The translations under genes and the position numbers were made by a program. The notes under the pieces were generated by a model. That model worked only from the letters and a program-made list of their open reading frames with translations, made no database searches and was not told the origin of the DNA. Below, in pieces: positions 38,656 through 49,593 of a stretch of DNA of 64,000 nucleotides. The DNA lies in assembly GCF_000004195.4 (NCBI RefSeq), contig NC_030677.2:101026829-101090828 (forward strand). Reading direction: 5' to 3'. The first letter of the stretch is position 1, and each line of letters begins with the position of its first letter. This DNA comes from Xenopus tropicalis (lineage: Eukaryota; Chordata; Amphibia; Anura; Pipidae).

Positions 38656-39356
38656 ATGAGATTATTGGTACCAGTGCTTTATGCAATATTCTGCATATCC
38701 TGTAAGTATGAAGTTATAAAAATGTAGTGGTTATTAAACAGATGTATGAAGTCAATTAAGCTTGATCTTTATTTTGCAGATGTGGAATCACAGGTGCCAG
38801 TGCTGACTCCAGGGTCGGACTGGGACACCGGGAAAAATCCTGGTGGGCCCCAGCGGCCCAGTCCGACCTTTGCCGGCGCTCCCCCTACTGACTGTTCCTT
38901 CCCACTATACGCACTCGGGGAGGACGTCGGGTAGGGGCTCGGCAGGGGGGTTAGGGGGGCCCCTGGGGGGGGTAGGGGACACGGCTGGCTGGGGCACCTG
39001 CAAGGCCCCTGGGGCGGGAGCCCCGGTGGGCCCTGCCCCCCCCCAGTCCGACCCTGGCTGACTCCAACTGTTCTCCATGTTAACCAAGGACAAACTGGTA
39101 CTTATAATTGTAATGTGGGAGTTAAAAACAATCATGCTACAGTGTTCCTCCGTCAAACACCTGGAAATGCTCCCAAGCACATTTTACATCATCACCATAC
39201 ATACACAGAACCTAGATATGGACCAGGAATGTCATCTGTTCATTTTGGTTCCACTATAAATGCTGCAGGCACAGAATATCAACTAATTGTAAAAAACACA
39301 GACTCTCAAGATACTGGTACTTATTATTGTGCTAAATGGTATGATATTGTGGGTGC
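38656..39356 (+). pseudogene. Immunoglobulin V segment V1, disrupted by a hAT insertion
   Basis: The leader exon 38656-38701 (MRLLVPVLYAIFCIS) and V exon 38780-39356 have normal splice sites. The V exon is interrupted in framework 1 by a 247-bp element (38810-39056) plus an 8-bp duplication; the insert brings an in-frame TAG at 38935-38937. Without the insert the rest is open: Cys in TYNCNV, HHHHTYTEPRYGPG, TEYQL and the second Cys in TYYCAKW. It is one base shorter before the heptamer than V2-V6. The position before Phe-Leu-Arg-Gln is Val, as in V5 and V6. An intact 12-spacer RSS follows, so it could still recombine but could not give an intact chain. Confidence 0.9.
38810..39056. mobile_element. 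hAT non-autonomous element inside V1 framework 1
   Basis: The termini 'cagggtcggactggg' and 'cccagtccgaccctg' are perfect 15-bp inverted repeats. The 8-bp direct repeat 'gctgactc' flanks them at 38802-38809 and 39057-39064. The homologous empty site is visible in V2-V6, where 'gctgactc' occurs once. The element is GC-rich (runs of g and c) and non-coding. A related end, 'cagggttggactggccc', occurs near 63336. Confidence 0.96.
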
Positions 39357-39384
39357 CACAGTGATATACAGCTAGACAAAAACT
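39357..39384 (+). other. V1 recombination signal sequence, 12-bp spacer
   Basis: Heptamer CACAGTG (39357-39363), 12-bp spacer, nonamer ACAAAAACT (39376-39384), one base off consensus. AATAAA signals follow at 39423 and 39433. Confidence 0.93.
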
Positions 39385-40129
39385 ACTAAAGGGCTCCTGC
39401 TAAAAGATGCAATCAAGTATTCAATAAAGTGCAATAAAGCATATTCATGCTCTTGTGTATTTTATATACTGTATAAAATGGCAATGATTATTTTTTCTGT
39501 GCACAGTATTTCACCAGAACAATTTCTACCCAAATGTTTGTTGTTAAACTGCCACTGTGCAGTTTAAATTATATGTTGTGCATCTTCAAGAGGATGTAAA
39601 AAATAGAATTTTGCTCAATTCTAAGCAACTTTCCAATATACATGAATTTAAATGTGATTTTAGTTAGTTATTTCTTCATGTAGGTGCTGTCTGTCTTCTC
39701 TTTTTCTGCTCTGCTGTTTCTGACATTTACAATAATGTAGAAAAATAACAGACCTGTGAAGAACCATGCAGTTGGATCTATATTTCATGGGTTAGGAATG
39801 GACTGAATAAAATATCAAACATCTTTCCAAAGAGTATGCAAGGAAAAATACAGCTGGCTATGCAGAGAGACTTTAGGTAAACTTTCAACTAAGATGAACT
39901 TGTGCCAAGATTTCTTTGTATAAAAGAAAGAAAATTATTGGTTTGCATAGTAAGAGATGCAACTTGATTAAAACTAGCAAGGATAATAATTTCCATTATA
40001 AGAGAATGGTCAAAAGTATAAAATGCAGACAAAGAAGACAAGAAAAGAGAGGTATCTTTTGGCTGTAAATCATTTGTAGCTTTAGATATGTGTGCCTAAC
40101 CAAAGCCTAATTAGATCACATCCGCTGCA

Positions 40130-40480
40130 ATCGAGTCGAGGCTGACCTCCTCCTCATAAAATGCAATTAAATTCATTTGGCAAGATCTACTACGCATAAA
40201 AACATGCTGGCAATGATTTGCAATGTAATAAAGTACCCTATCCCTAATTTCCCCTTCCAAGCAGGATCCTTTCTTGAATAGTGACACAACATTAGCAATA
40301 CGCTAGTCTCTCAGCACCATGCCAGACCTCAATAAATCCTGAAAAATTAAGCAAAGAAGTTTGGCAATCACAGCGCTAAGCTCATTTAATTCCCTGGGAT
40401 GAATACCATCCGATCCTGGACCTTTGTTTACCTTTACATGCTCAAGTCTCTTTTGAATTTCCTCCAGATTGACCTATGCA
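40130..40480 (-). mobile_element. LINE reverse-transcriptase fragment (CR1/L2-like)
   Basis: Minus-strand translation gives a stretch of the type 'NKGPGSDGIHPRELNEL', the conserved N-terminal block of CR1/L2-like reverse transcriptases, with in-frame breaks. It lies between V1 and V2, antisense to them. Decayed and 5'/3' truncated. Confidence 0.75.
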
Positions 40481-41057
40481 TCAGTAGTTATATTACAAGA
40501 ATTGGCTATATTATAAAGGAAGCCTTCATTAACATGAAGTTAACAAAAAAGTTCTGAGCTGCATGAAGATTTAAGGGGTTTGCTGTCTCTTTCCTAAATT
40601 CAACCTTGAGAAGCTTTTTTGTTGCTTTTTGTATTTCAAGCTGCAATATAGTATTTTCTGTTATTATTTTGTATCAAAGCTCAATTACTAGGTGCTTCTA
40701 AAGTAGACAGATTTTTAGAAATGAACTTGCTGTAATCTGTCTATAGTTAAATATAGTGCAGGCATGGGAAAATCCAAATTATCATTAGGTCAGCTCTCAC
40801 AGACAATTTTTCAAATAATTCACATTTTTAAAAGTGATTTGTACTTGATATCAAGTTAGATATAATTAATTAATTAATCCTTAGTGCAGGTGCAAACAAA
40901 CATACTGGGTTATTTAATGTTTAAATGATTTTTAGTAGAAATAAAAAAAAAATATGACAATCCAAGATCTGGAAACACCCAGGTCCCAAGCATGCTGGAT
41001 AACATGTCCCATACCTGTATTTTATTTATTTAACATACATTGCAAATTGTAGACTTA

Positions 41058-42667
41058 CAGTGGTGTGAAAAACTATTTGCCCCCTTCCTGATTTCTTATT
41101 CTTTTGCATGTTTGTCACACAAAATCTTTCTGATCATCAAACACATTTAACTATTAGTCAAAGATAACACAAGTAAACACAAAATGCAGTTTTTAAATGA
41201 GGGTTTTTATTATTTAGGGAGAAAAAAAATCCAAACCTACATGGCCCTGTGTGAAAAAGTAATTGCCCCCTGAACCTAATAACTGGTTGGGCCACCCTTA
41301 GCAGCAATAACTGCAATCAAGCGTTTGCGATAACTTGCAACGAGTCTTTTACAGCGCTCTGGAGGAATTTTGGCCCACTCATCTTTGCAGAATTGTTGTA
41401 ATTCAGCTTTATTTGAGGGTTTTCTAGCATGAACCGCCTTTTTAAGGTCATGCCACAACATCTCAATAGGATTCAGGTCAGGACTTTGACTAGGCCACTC
41501 CAAAGTCTTCATTTTGTTTTTCTTCAGCCATTCAGAGGTGGATTTGCTGGTGTGTTTTGGGTCATTGTCCTGCTGCAGCACCCAAGATCGCTTCAGCTTG
41601 AGTTGACGAACAGATGGCCGGACATTCTCCTTCAGGATTTTTTGGTAGACAGTAGAATTCATGGTTCCATCTATCACAGCAAGCCTTCCAGGTCCTGAAG
41701 CAGCAAAACAACCCCAGACCATCACACTACCACCACCATATTTTACTGTTGGTATGATGTTCTTTTTCTGAAATGCTGTGTTACTTTTACGCCAGATGTA
41801 ACGGGACACGCACCTTCCAAAAAGTTCAACTTTTGTCTCGTCGGTCCACAAGGTATTTTCCCAAAAGTCTTGGCAATCATTGAGATGTTTTTTTAGCAAA
41901 ATTGAGACGAGCCTTAATGTTCTTTTTGCTTAAAAGTGGTTTGCGCCTTGGAAATCTGCCATGCAGGCCGTTCTTGCCCAGTCTCTTTCTTATGGTGGAG
42001 TCGTGAACACTGACCTTAATTGAGGCAAGTGAGGCCTGCAGTTCTTTAGATGTTGTCCTGGAGTCTTTTGTGGCCTCTCGGATGAGTTGTCTCTGCGCTC
42101 TTGGGATAATTTTGGTCGGCCGGCCACTCCTGGGAACGTTCACCACTGTTCCATGTTTTTGCCATTTGTGGATAATGGCTCTCACTGTGGTTCGCTGGAG
42201 TCCCAAAGCTTTAGAAATGGCTTTATAACCTTTACCAGACTGATAGATCTCAATTACTTTTGTTCTCATTTGTTCCTGAATTTCTTTGGATCTTGGCATG
42301 ATGTCTAGCTTTTGAGGTGCTTTTGGTCTACTTCTCTGTGTCAGGTAGCTCCTATTTAAGTGATTTCTTGATTGAAACAGGTGTGGCAGTAATCAGGCCT
42401 GGGGGTGACTACAGAAATTGAACTCCGATGTGATAAACCACAGTTAAGTTATTTTTTAACAAGGGGGGCAATCACTTTTTCACATAGGGCCATGTATTTT
42501 TTCTCCCTTAATAACGTAAACCTTCATTTAAAATCTGCATTTTGTGTTCAATTATGTTATCTTCGACTAATAGTTAACGGTTTTTTATGAGCAGAAACAT
42601 TTAAGTGTGACAAACATGCAAAAGAATAAGAAATCAGGAAGGGGGCAAATAGTTTTTCACACCACTG
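41058..42667 (-). mobile_element. Nearly intact Tc1-like transposon between V1 and V2
   Basis: The inverted ends 'cagtggtgtgaaaaactatt' and the reverse complement are each over 150 bp, and TA flanks both sides (41056-41057, 42668-42669). The 1610-bp element encodes one transposase with a single frame break. The right end is 84 bp before the V2 octamer. V3 shows the corresponding uninterrupted flank ('ataaactgttagagaaat'). Confidence 0.96.
41276..42299 (-). pseudogene. Tc1-family transposase, one-base insertion
   Basis: The frame opens with MPRSKEIQEQ and a helix-turn-helix (YQSGKGYKAISKALGLQRTT), then a GRP-type linker (RSGRPTKI). The DDE domain has WTDETKVELFG, VLQQDNDPKHTSK and SPDLNPIEMLW, a DD34E arrangement, and the frame ends PTSY. 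The two halves overlap at about 41877-41899. A run of seven A (minus strand, near 41890) where six would keep frame (AKKHLND) shifts it. The span is 1024 nt, that is 341 codons plus one base, so this slip is the only disabling change visible. Confidence 0.93.
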
Positions 42668-42751
42668 TATAAACTGTTAGAGAAATATTATTAACCTTAT
42701 GGAAATGAAGGCCAAGGCCCAGTCTCTGACTGACGGTCACACCTGCAGCAT

Positions 42752-42778
42752 TTTTGCATAATCCACTGTATATAAATG
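42752..42778 (+). promoter_or_regulatory. V2 promoter: octamer variant and TATA
   Basis: TTTTGCAT at 42752-42759 and 'tatataaat' at about 42769, 80-100 bp before the leader ATG. The Tc1 element ends 84 bp upstream of this octamer. Confidence 0.72.
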
Positions 42779-42855
42779 ACTGTAGTTAGTTTGGTAGAAA
42801 TGAAAGACATCATTTGTTTGCAGGGTAAAGAGAAGTTTTAAACCATTCAGTGAAA

Positions 42856-43310
42856 ATGAGATTATTGGTACCAGTGATTTATGTAATATTCTGCATGTCC
42901 TGTAAGTATGAACAAATTATATTAAATACTGTGAATTAAACAGATACATAAATAAAATGATGCTTGATCATTCTTTTTGTTTTGCAGATGTGGAATCACA
43001 GGTGCCGGTGCTGACTCCAACTGTTCTGTATGTGAACCAAGGACAAACTGCAACTTATAATTGTAATGTGGGAGTTAAAAACAATCATGCTACATGGTTC
43101 CTCCGTCAAACTCCTGGAAAAGCTCCTCAACTTATTTTGTATCATCACCATACATACACAGAACCTAGATATGGACCAGGAATGTCATCCACTCGTTTTG
43201 GTTCCACTATAAATGCTGCAGGCACAGAATATCAACTTATTGTAAAAACAACAGTCCCTCAGGATACTGATACTTATTATTGTGCTAAATGGTATGATAA
43301 CATCGGGTGC
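42856..43310 (+). CDS. Immunoglobulin light-chain-like V segment V2 (sigma-type), open
   Basis: The leader exon 42856-42901 (MRLLVPVIYVIFCMS) is joined in phase 1 to V exon 42988-43310, giving 123 codons before the heptamer. The leader is hydrophobic; mature FR1 starts near VESQVPVLTP. The paired cysteines are Cys41 (TYNCNVG) and Cys114 (DTYYCAKW). CDR2 is long (LYHHHTYTEPRYGPGMSS), followed by FGSTINAAGTEYQL. Long CDR2, the YHH...YGxGxSS pattern and TEYQL resemble the sigma isotype; this assignment is from recollection of the family. The residue aligned by the PG turn to the invariant core Trp is Phe53, with Trp52 just before it. Expected role: antigen-binding V domain of a light chain after RAG joining. 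The germline frame reads on through the RSS to a TGA. Confidence 0.92.
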
Positions 43311-43338
43311 CACAGTGATATACAGCTGGACAAAAACC
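43311..43338 (+). other. V2 recombination signal sequence, 12-bp spacer
   Basis: CACAGTG (43311-43317), 12-bp spacer, ACAAAAACC (43330-43338); both are exact consensus. AATAAA follows at 43378. Confidence 0.97.
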
Positions 43339-43463
43339 ACTGAAGGGGTCCTGCTTTCTAAAATATGTAAAATGTTCAATAAAGTAAACAGCATTTTACT
43401 GAAGGACTCAATTTCAGTCATGTGCATGTATATATCTATTTATCTATATATATATATATAAAA

Positions 43464-43503
43464 CAAAGAAGTGTCAGCACTCTGAAGTGCTGACACTTCT
43501 TTG
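43464..43503. repeat. 18-bp perfect stem hairpin after V2
   Basis: 'caaagaagtgtcagcact' pairs with 'agtgctgacacttctttg' around a CTGA loop. It follows an (AT) tract. Possibly a microMITE; it is not a terminator in any known sense here. Confidence 0.85.
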
Positions 43504-44320
43504 CTTTATTGTACTATATTTGCTCTTGCACCCAGGTATAATCATTGTTACTGGTGTGCACCAATTCGCTGCCTATCTATACTGTATATATATTTATATA
43601 TATTTATTTTGGGTGTCTTTAAGAGGATGTGAACCCAAAAAATTACATTTTGCTTAATGAAAGAAATTGTTATTCAAAGCAACTTTCCAATATAGAAAAA
43701 TTAAAAAAAGTTTAGTGGTTTTTAAAGTTATTTCTACATGTAACTACTATTTTTTGTCTATTTCTTTCTATTTTCTATTCTTTTCAATTTTACCCTGCTG
43801 GTACTGACTTTTGTAGCAGAAGCCAGCTGATTAATAGACGTGTGAAGAAGCAAGCAAGGCTGAATCCTACTAAATTGTTGCAATAGGCTTAACCAGCAGC
43901 AGGGGAGACAGATAGGGCTTTCAACAGCAATTACATTTACAGATATTTTTAAACTATATTTTAAACTACTGAAAATATGTAATCAATGCCAGAGGCGGGC
44001 CAAGTCGGCAGGGAGCCCTAGGCGGGCCAAGTCGGCCACCTCACCCCCATGCAAGCACACAAACACAGGGACGCTCCTTCTTCTGTTTGTACAGTCAGGA
44101 AGAACATATTCAGAAGGAAGACAGAGAACTGTTCTGATGTTACCCTGCTTAAGAAATATATGAGAAAGGTTACCTGAGATTGTAGAACACTGTTTGCCTT
44201 TTACCTTCTGAACATATTTTCCCTAAGTGTACAGATGGATGAAATGGGCAGCAGGTGGCGCTCTCGTTACAAAATTGATTATATTCGAAGATTATAAACA
44301 GCTTAAAGGGGTACATTATC

Positions 44321-44374
44321 AATATGTAGAAATAGGACATTAGGAAATGTCCTAATGTCCTATTTCTACATATT
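44321..44374. repeat. 25-bp perfect stem hairpin
   Basis: Arms at 44321-44345 and 44350-44374 are perfect reverse complements around AATG, and the flanks partly extend the pairing. Located in the V2-V3 spacer. Confidence 0.9.
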
Positions 44375-44507
44375 GGTAATGGGTGAGTGCAGAGGATTTT
44401 TTGCGGTTGTTTATATGTATTTTGTGGTCACAGCCTCATTGCACCCCCGCCTAATGGTTTACAATTTAGTGGTTGAGCACAACTTTCCCTTTTTCTTGTG
44501 TTATAGC

Positions 44508-44850
44508 TTAAAGGGGTAGTTAACCTTCAAGTTGACTTTTAATATGTTATAGAATATCCAATTCTTAACAACTTTTCACTTGTTGCCTTATTTTTCTGAC
44601 ACTTTCAAGCTTTAATTGGGGTCATTGACCCCAGCAGCCCATAAACTATTGCTCTGAGAGACTACAATTTTATTGTTATTGTCATTTTTTTTTACTTCTA
44701 TTCAGGCCCCTCTCCTATTCATATTCCTGTCTCTCATTCAACCACTACTGGTTGTTAGGGTAATTTGGACCCTAGCAACCAAATAGCTGTGAAATTCTAA
44801 ACTGGAGAGATACTGAACAAAAAGCGAAATAATTTAAAAATCGTGTTCCT
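44508..44850. repeat. T2-type MITE relic
   Basis: It starts with 'ttaaaggggtagttaacc', the T2-type terminus; the right end is not clear. Non-coding, in the V2-V3 spacer. Confidence 0.65.
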
Positions 44851-46181
44851 CTTCCCCCTATGACATCACTGTGCATGCACACGCTTATTTGCTCTCACGC
44901 GCATGCGAAGGGGGGATGGAGGATGCAGGGGCAAGGTGGCCAGCTGGGTTGCCTGAATCTGCATTTCATGGGTTAGCAATGGGGTGAATAAAGGATAAGT
45001 CATCTTTCAAAAGAGTATGCAGGAAAACTACAGCTGGTTATGCAGAGCCATGAGGTAACCCTCCCAGTACATAAGAGAAAGAGAAGGATTGGTTCATATA
45101 GCAATGAGAAAAGCAGGATACGGCTTGAAAGGGTAAGAATTTCCATTAGACGGAAATGGTCAAAAGTATCAAATGCAGACAAGGAAGAATAAAAAAGAGA
45201 GGTACATTAAGAATAAAAAAGAAAGGTGCCATTTGGCTTTAGGACCCTTCAGATTATTCACAGCTTTAAATATGGCTATCTTAATAGAGTGTGCAAGTCA
45301 AAAGATGTATTGCAAAGAGTCCACTGGATTCTTGCTCTGAAGACATTTTTACAAATTTCATTTGCTAACCATAGGTCCATCTGAATAGGGAGATCCCAGG
45401 CCTGCTTGTTTATTAGTTTATTAGTTTCTAGCTTTCCTATAGAGTAAGCAGACCCTGTTGTTTGCAGGGGGCCCTAGGCCTTAATCATAGAGCAATTTCA
45501 ATATATCTTGGTAGAATAGGTCAACTTTAGGTGCCCCAAACAGAATTTGCTGTGGGGCCCAGTTACCTCTAGTTATGCCAGTATACTATAGTAGGTTTAG
45601 GCAAGGTTTAGGGCAAGGGCACATGGGGCGGATTGTCAGCCTGTGGCTAAGCCTTAAACAAATCTTCTAGTTGTGTCAGACCCTGGAAGCATTGACTCCT
45701 CATGGGTGTGGGCACACGCAGGCTATATCCACCAACAAACACAAGACTTGATATCTGTGGATATCGTCTGCATGTGCCTGCTCCCGGGAGGATTTAATGG
45801 GTGCAGGCACAACTATAGGATTTTTTGAGCATACAGGTAGATTGTCAATCCACCCCATGTACCCTTGCCCTTAATGGGCTTGTTTTCTCTTTCCCCATTC
45901 CACTTCTAGAATCTTTGTATTTTTTTTTCTTTTTGTTTTTTGTTATTATTTTGTATAAAGTCTCATTAACAGGTGTTTCCAAAGTACAGATTTTCAGAAA
46001 TTAAATTGCTTTAATCTTTAATGTAGTATTTCCTTTACTTTTTATTAAAGCCTCAGATACACTACTAGAATATGTGATAAATTGTAAACTGTAAATTCAT
46101 AAACTGTTAGAGAAATATTATTAACCTTATTCAAATGAAGGCCAAGGCCCAGTCTCTGACTGACGGTCACACCTGCAGCAT

Positions 46182-46208
46182 TTTTGCATAATCCTCTGTA
46201 TATAAATG
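46182..46208 (+). promoter_or_regulatory. V3 promoter: octamer variant and TATA
   Basis: TTTTGCAT at 46182-46189 followed by 'tatataaat' at about 46199. The sequence from about 46138 to here is almost identical to that of V2. Confidence 0.72.
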
Positions 46209-46284
46209 ACTGTAGTCTGTTTAGTAGAAATGAAAGGCATCATTTGTTTGTAGGGGGAAAGAAGTATTAAACCATTCAGTGAAA

Positions 46285-46727
46285 ATGAGATTATTGGTAC
46301 CAGTGATTTATTTAATTTTCAGGATGTCCTGTAAGTTTGAGCAAGTTATAATAAATTACTGGGTATTAAACAGACATTTGGGGACAATTATTTTTGTTTT
46401 GCAGATGTGGAATCACAGGTGCCGGTGCTGACTCCATCTATTCTGTATGTTAACCAAGGACAAACTGGTACTTATAATTGTAATGTGGGAGTTAAGGGCA
46501 ATGGTGCACTATATTTCTTGCGTCAAAGACCTGGAAAGGCTCCCCAGCTCATTTTATATCATCACCATACATACACAGAACCTAGATATGGACCAGGAAT
46601 GTCTTCGTCTCATTTTGGTTCCACTATAAATGCTGCAGGCACAGAATATCAGCTAAATGTAAAAAACACAGACACTCAGGATATTGATACGTATTATTGT
46701 GTTAAATGGTATGACAACATTGGATAC
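46285..46727 (+). CDS. Immunoglobulin light-chain-like V segment V3 (sigma-type), open
   Basis: The leader 46285-46330 (MRLLVPVIYLIFRMS, with an Arg inside the hydrophobic stretch) joins V exon 46405-46727; 123 codons. The intron is only 74 bp, shorter than in the other copies. Both cysteines are present (TYNCNVG, DTYYCVKW). CDR1 differs (VKGNGALY), and the usual WF pair before LRQ is YF, so this copy has no Trp at or beside the core position. CDR2 and FR3 follow the family pattern (LYHHHTYTEPRYGPG, FGSTINAAGTEYQL). The germline frame runs through the RSS to a TAA. Intact leader, splice sites and RSS make it a plausible functional segment, although the leader Arg and missing Trp may weaken it. 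Confidence 0.9.
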
Positions 46728-46755
46728 CACAGTGATATACAGCTGGACAAAAACC
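46728..46755 (+). other. V3 recombination signal sequence, 12-bp spacer
   Basis: CACAGTG (46728-46734), 12-bp spacer, ACAAAAACC (46747-46755), both consensus. Unlike the other copies, no AATAAA follows within 60 bp. Confidence 0.97.
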
Positions 46756-47254
46756 ACTAAACTCCTGCTTACTAAAATGTAAAATGTAAGAAAACAGCAT
46801 TTTACTGTAAGTAGATTTAAACTCAGGTTCAGACATATTAAAATATATGCCCATGTGGCCTCGACTGTGTGATTGACACCAAGCAGATGGAGAAAGTTCT
46901 ATTACAGCAGCATAGATCATCTGTTATTTGGAAATAAGAGATTACCTTTGTCTAAACATATTGAAAAAAGGGCTACAATTTATGGTTTTTGAAATAGTTT
47001 CCTCAAGTGAATAAAGAGGGGAGAGAGAACAAATACTTTAAAAGAGAGAAGTCGTGTTGAAATGTTATTTTCTATTAGGCTTGAATAAAGATTATGATCT
47101 GTACTTATTTTCATGATTTCAGTACATGGTGATATGATTTTTGTTGGGTTAATAAAGTTTGTAGGAAGATTTTAATATGTTGTCACTTCCTGTATGTCCC
47201 TTTAAATAAGACATGTTAGGTATGTTATGTTTAACATGTCTATATATCTAAACA

Positions 47255-47421
47255 CAGGGGCGGAGCAATTAGATCGGTCATTGCCTCCGCCGCTAATGAC
47301 AAGCGGCGGAGGCAATGACAAAGTAGCACTAGGGGTAGGCAGGAGAGGCTCCTGCCTGGCGCCCCTCAATCGTTGCGCCCTAGGCAGCTGCCTCTTCTGC
47401 CTACCCCTAGTTCCGGCCCTG
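47255..47421. mobile_element. Short hAT element with perfect 8-bp target duplication
   Basis: It starts 'caggggcggag' and ends 'ttccggccctg', flanked on both sides by 'tctaaaca' (47247-47254 and 47422-47429). 167 bp. The interior holds 'ctaggggtaggcag' and its mirror 'ctgcctacccctag'. Located in the V3-V4 spacer. Confidence 0.9.
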
Positions 47422-49022
47422 TCTAAACAAGTATGGACTGGCATTCCCAACAGGCCCTGGCATTTCAAGTATAAAAAGGCCGAAATTAATTTTAAGGTTA
47501 ACTATATTTTTAAATCATCACCACAATGATTCTGTAGATACTGAGCAGTATAACATAATCTATTTACATAACCATAGCAAAGGCACTGATTCAAAAAAGA
47601 GTTGACAGTTATATATCTGGATCTGGGTTTTATGTGTTAGCAAAGAAGTGGATGTCTCTTGCTATAATTGGCATACAAAAGATGTTTAAATCAATATGAA
47701 TGGATAAGGCTTCATTCCAAAGTCTATACAGCTGGCTAAGCAGAGAGCCATGGGGCCATGCATGCACACACACTAATGGAAGCTTGTGACAAGCTTTTGT
47801 TTGCATAAGATAGAGAGAAGATTTGGTTTAAATAGTAAACAAGAAGCTCCATTAGGCTAATGCCACAATCATGCTGATTCCCAGCATGTGGATAAATCTT
47901 TTCTTGCAAGTTATTGAAGACAAGGAGCATGCACAGTTGAAGCCATGTCTGGATCAGCTTCAACCAGTGCGCTTAAGGTTGGGGGTGGGAAGGCTCATAG
48001 GAAATACTACATTTTTTGTGCGACTTTTGTTCTCCTTGAACTAATGAATGAAGATGACACATGAATCTGCGATACTATAGAGTCAGGCACAGAGTAAAAA
48101 GAACCAAAAAAAGGAATGTGATGAGATACAAATAAATAGTTAATGCCCATAGAGATGGCTATTTGTACATGGAATTTACTTTACTTTTTGAAAGTATAGA
48201 GAAAGTCAGAGAGGAGTACCAATGGATCTGATAGAGAGAAGTCTGTAAATACTGTCCACACTTATAGCGAATGGACAAATGACAGGGAAATAAACAGGAG
48301 TGCCTACTTCCCCACCAGTCAGTGGAATGAGAGGCTGCAATGATAGAAACACAAGCCTCAATGGCATCAGTTAAGTAAAGTGACTGAACAAAACAGATCA
48401 AGGATTAAAGTTGGTTTGTTAGTTACAGAGTGGCATAAGGGGTTTTTGGATACTGTTAGATGGGGGTTATATGTGAGCAAGCATAGCAGGAGGCCACTAC
48501 AGCAGCAAGTGAATAAGGAGAGAGAGTGAGTGGATGTAGAAAAAAATCTGCGGTTCTATGTATGGATATACAGTATGCCGGATATGATAGATTTTTCAAA
48601 AAGCTGAAAAGTGGAACAGCAGTGTGTATATGGGGACAGTGACAAGGATCATTTGCTTCTATTATTGATTTCCATTTTATCAATTCCATTTGCAAATGGG
48701 TTTTTTTTCCATTTCCTCCATTCTACCTCTAGAACATTCTACCTTTTTTAGTATTTTAAACTGCCTATTTTTTTCTATCAAAGCTCATTTAGCAGGTGTT
48801 TCTAAAATACACAGATTTTCAAAAATCTGCTTTAATGTTTGTAGTATTTCATTTACTTTTTAAAGATAAGAAACCTCTGCCTCAGATACACTACATGTGA
48901 TACATGACAGCTTATCTTACGTAAACTGTAAACTGTACACTCATAAACTGTTGAATTATGTTTGTTAATTTTATGGAAATCAAGGCCAATGCACAGATTC
49001 TCTCATTGGCTGTCACGCTGCT

Positions 49023-49049
49023 ATTTGCATATACCACTGTATATAAATA
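49023..49049 (+). promoter_or_regulatory. V4 promoter: consensus octamer and TATA
   Basis: ATTTGCAT (49023-49030) is the exact light-chain-orientation octamer bound by Oct factors; 'tatataaata' follows at about 49040. A reversed CCAAT (attgg) is at about 49003. Confidence 0.82.
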
Positions 49050-49111
49050 ATTGGTGTTAGGTAGAAATGAAAGATAATATTTGTTTGTAGGGTAAGATGT
49101 CAGATGTGAAA

Positions 49112-49565
49112 ATGAGATTATTGGTAGCAGTTTATTTATTGTTCGGGATATCCTGTAAGTATGAACAAATTATAATGCACAACTGGGTATCAGACAAAGG
49201 TATGAAGACAATTAAGCTTCATTATTTTTTTTTCTCTTTCAGATGTGGAATCACAGGTGCCGGTGCTGACTCCATCCATTTTGTATGTGAACCAAGGACA
49301 AACTGGTACTTATAATTGTAATGTGGGAGTTAAAAACAATCATGCTACATGGTTCCTCCGTCAAACTCCTGGAAAAGCTCCACAACTCATTTTAAGGCAT
49401 CACCATACATACACAGAACCTGGATATGGACCAGGAATTTCATCCGCTCATTTTGGTTCCACTATAAATGCTGCAGGCACAGAATATCTGCTAACTGTAA
49501 AAAACACAGACACTCAGGATACTGATACTTATTATTGTGTTAAATGGTATGACAACATTGGATGC
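49112..49565 (+). CDS. Immunoglobulin light-chain-like V segment V4 (sigma-type), open
   Basis: The leader 49112-49154 (MRLLVAVYLLFGIS, one codon shorter than in the others) joins V exon 49243-49565; 122 codons. An in-frame ATG five codons upstream (49097) is possible, but the 49112 ATG matches all siblings. Cysteines are present (TYNCNVG, DTYYCVKW), and CDR1 is like V2, with WFLRQ. CDR2 is altered at two places (LRHHHTYTEPGYGPG). The germline frame stops inside the RSS spacer (TAG at 49578-49580), so its V-only product would lack most of the tail seen in V2. All elements for rearrangement are intact. Confidence 0.92.
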
Positions 49566-49593
49566 CACAGTGATATATAGCTGGACAAAAACC
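49566..49593 (+). other. V4 recombination signal sequence, 12-bp spacer
   Basis: CACAGTG (49566-49572), 12-bp spacer (one substitution compared with the siblings), ACAAAAACC (49585-49593). AATAAA at 49624. Confidence 0.97.

Noticed and set aside
39553..39559. CACTGTG heptamer-like word after V1, possible J signal
   Set aside because: No nonamer at 12 or 23 bp and no FGxG-type J coding sequence follows.
41429..41698. 89-codon plus-strand open frame
   Set aside because: Antisense to the conserved DDE transposase domain of the second Tc1 element.
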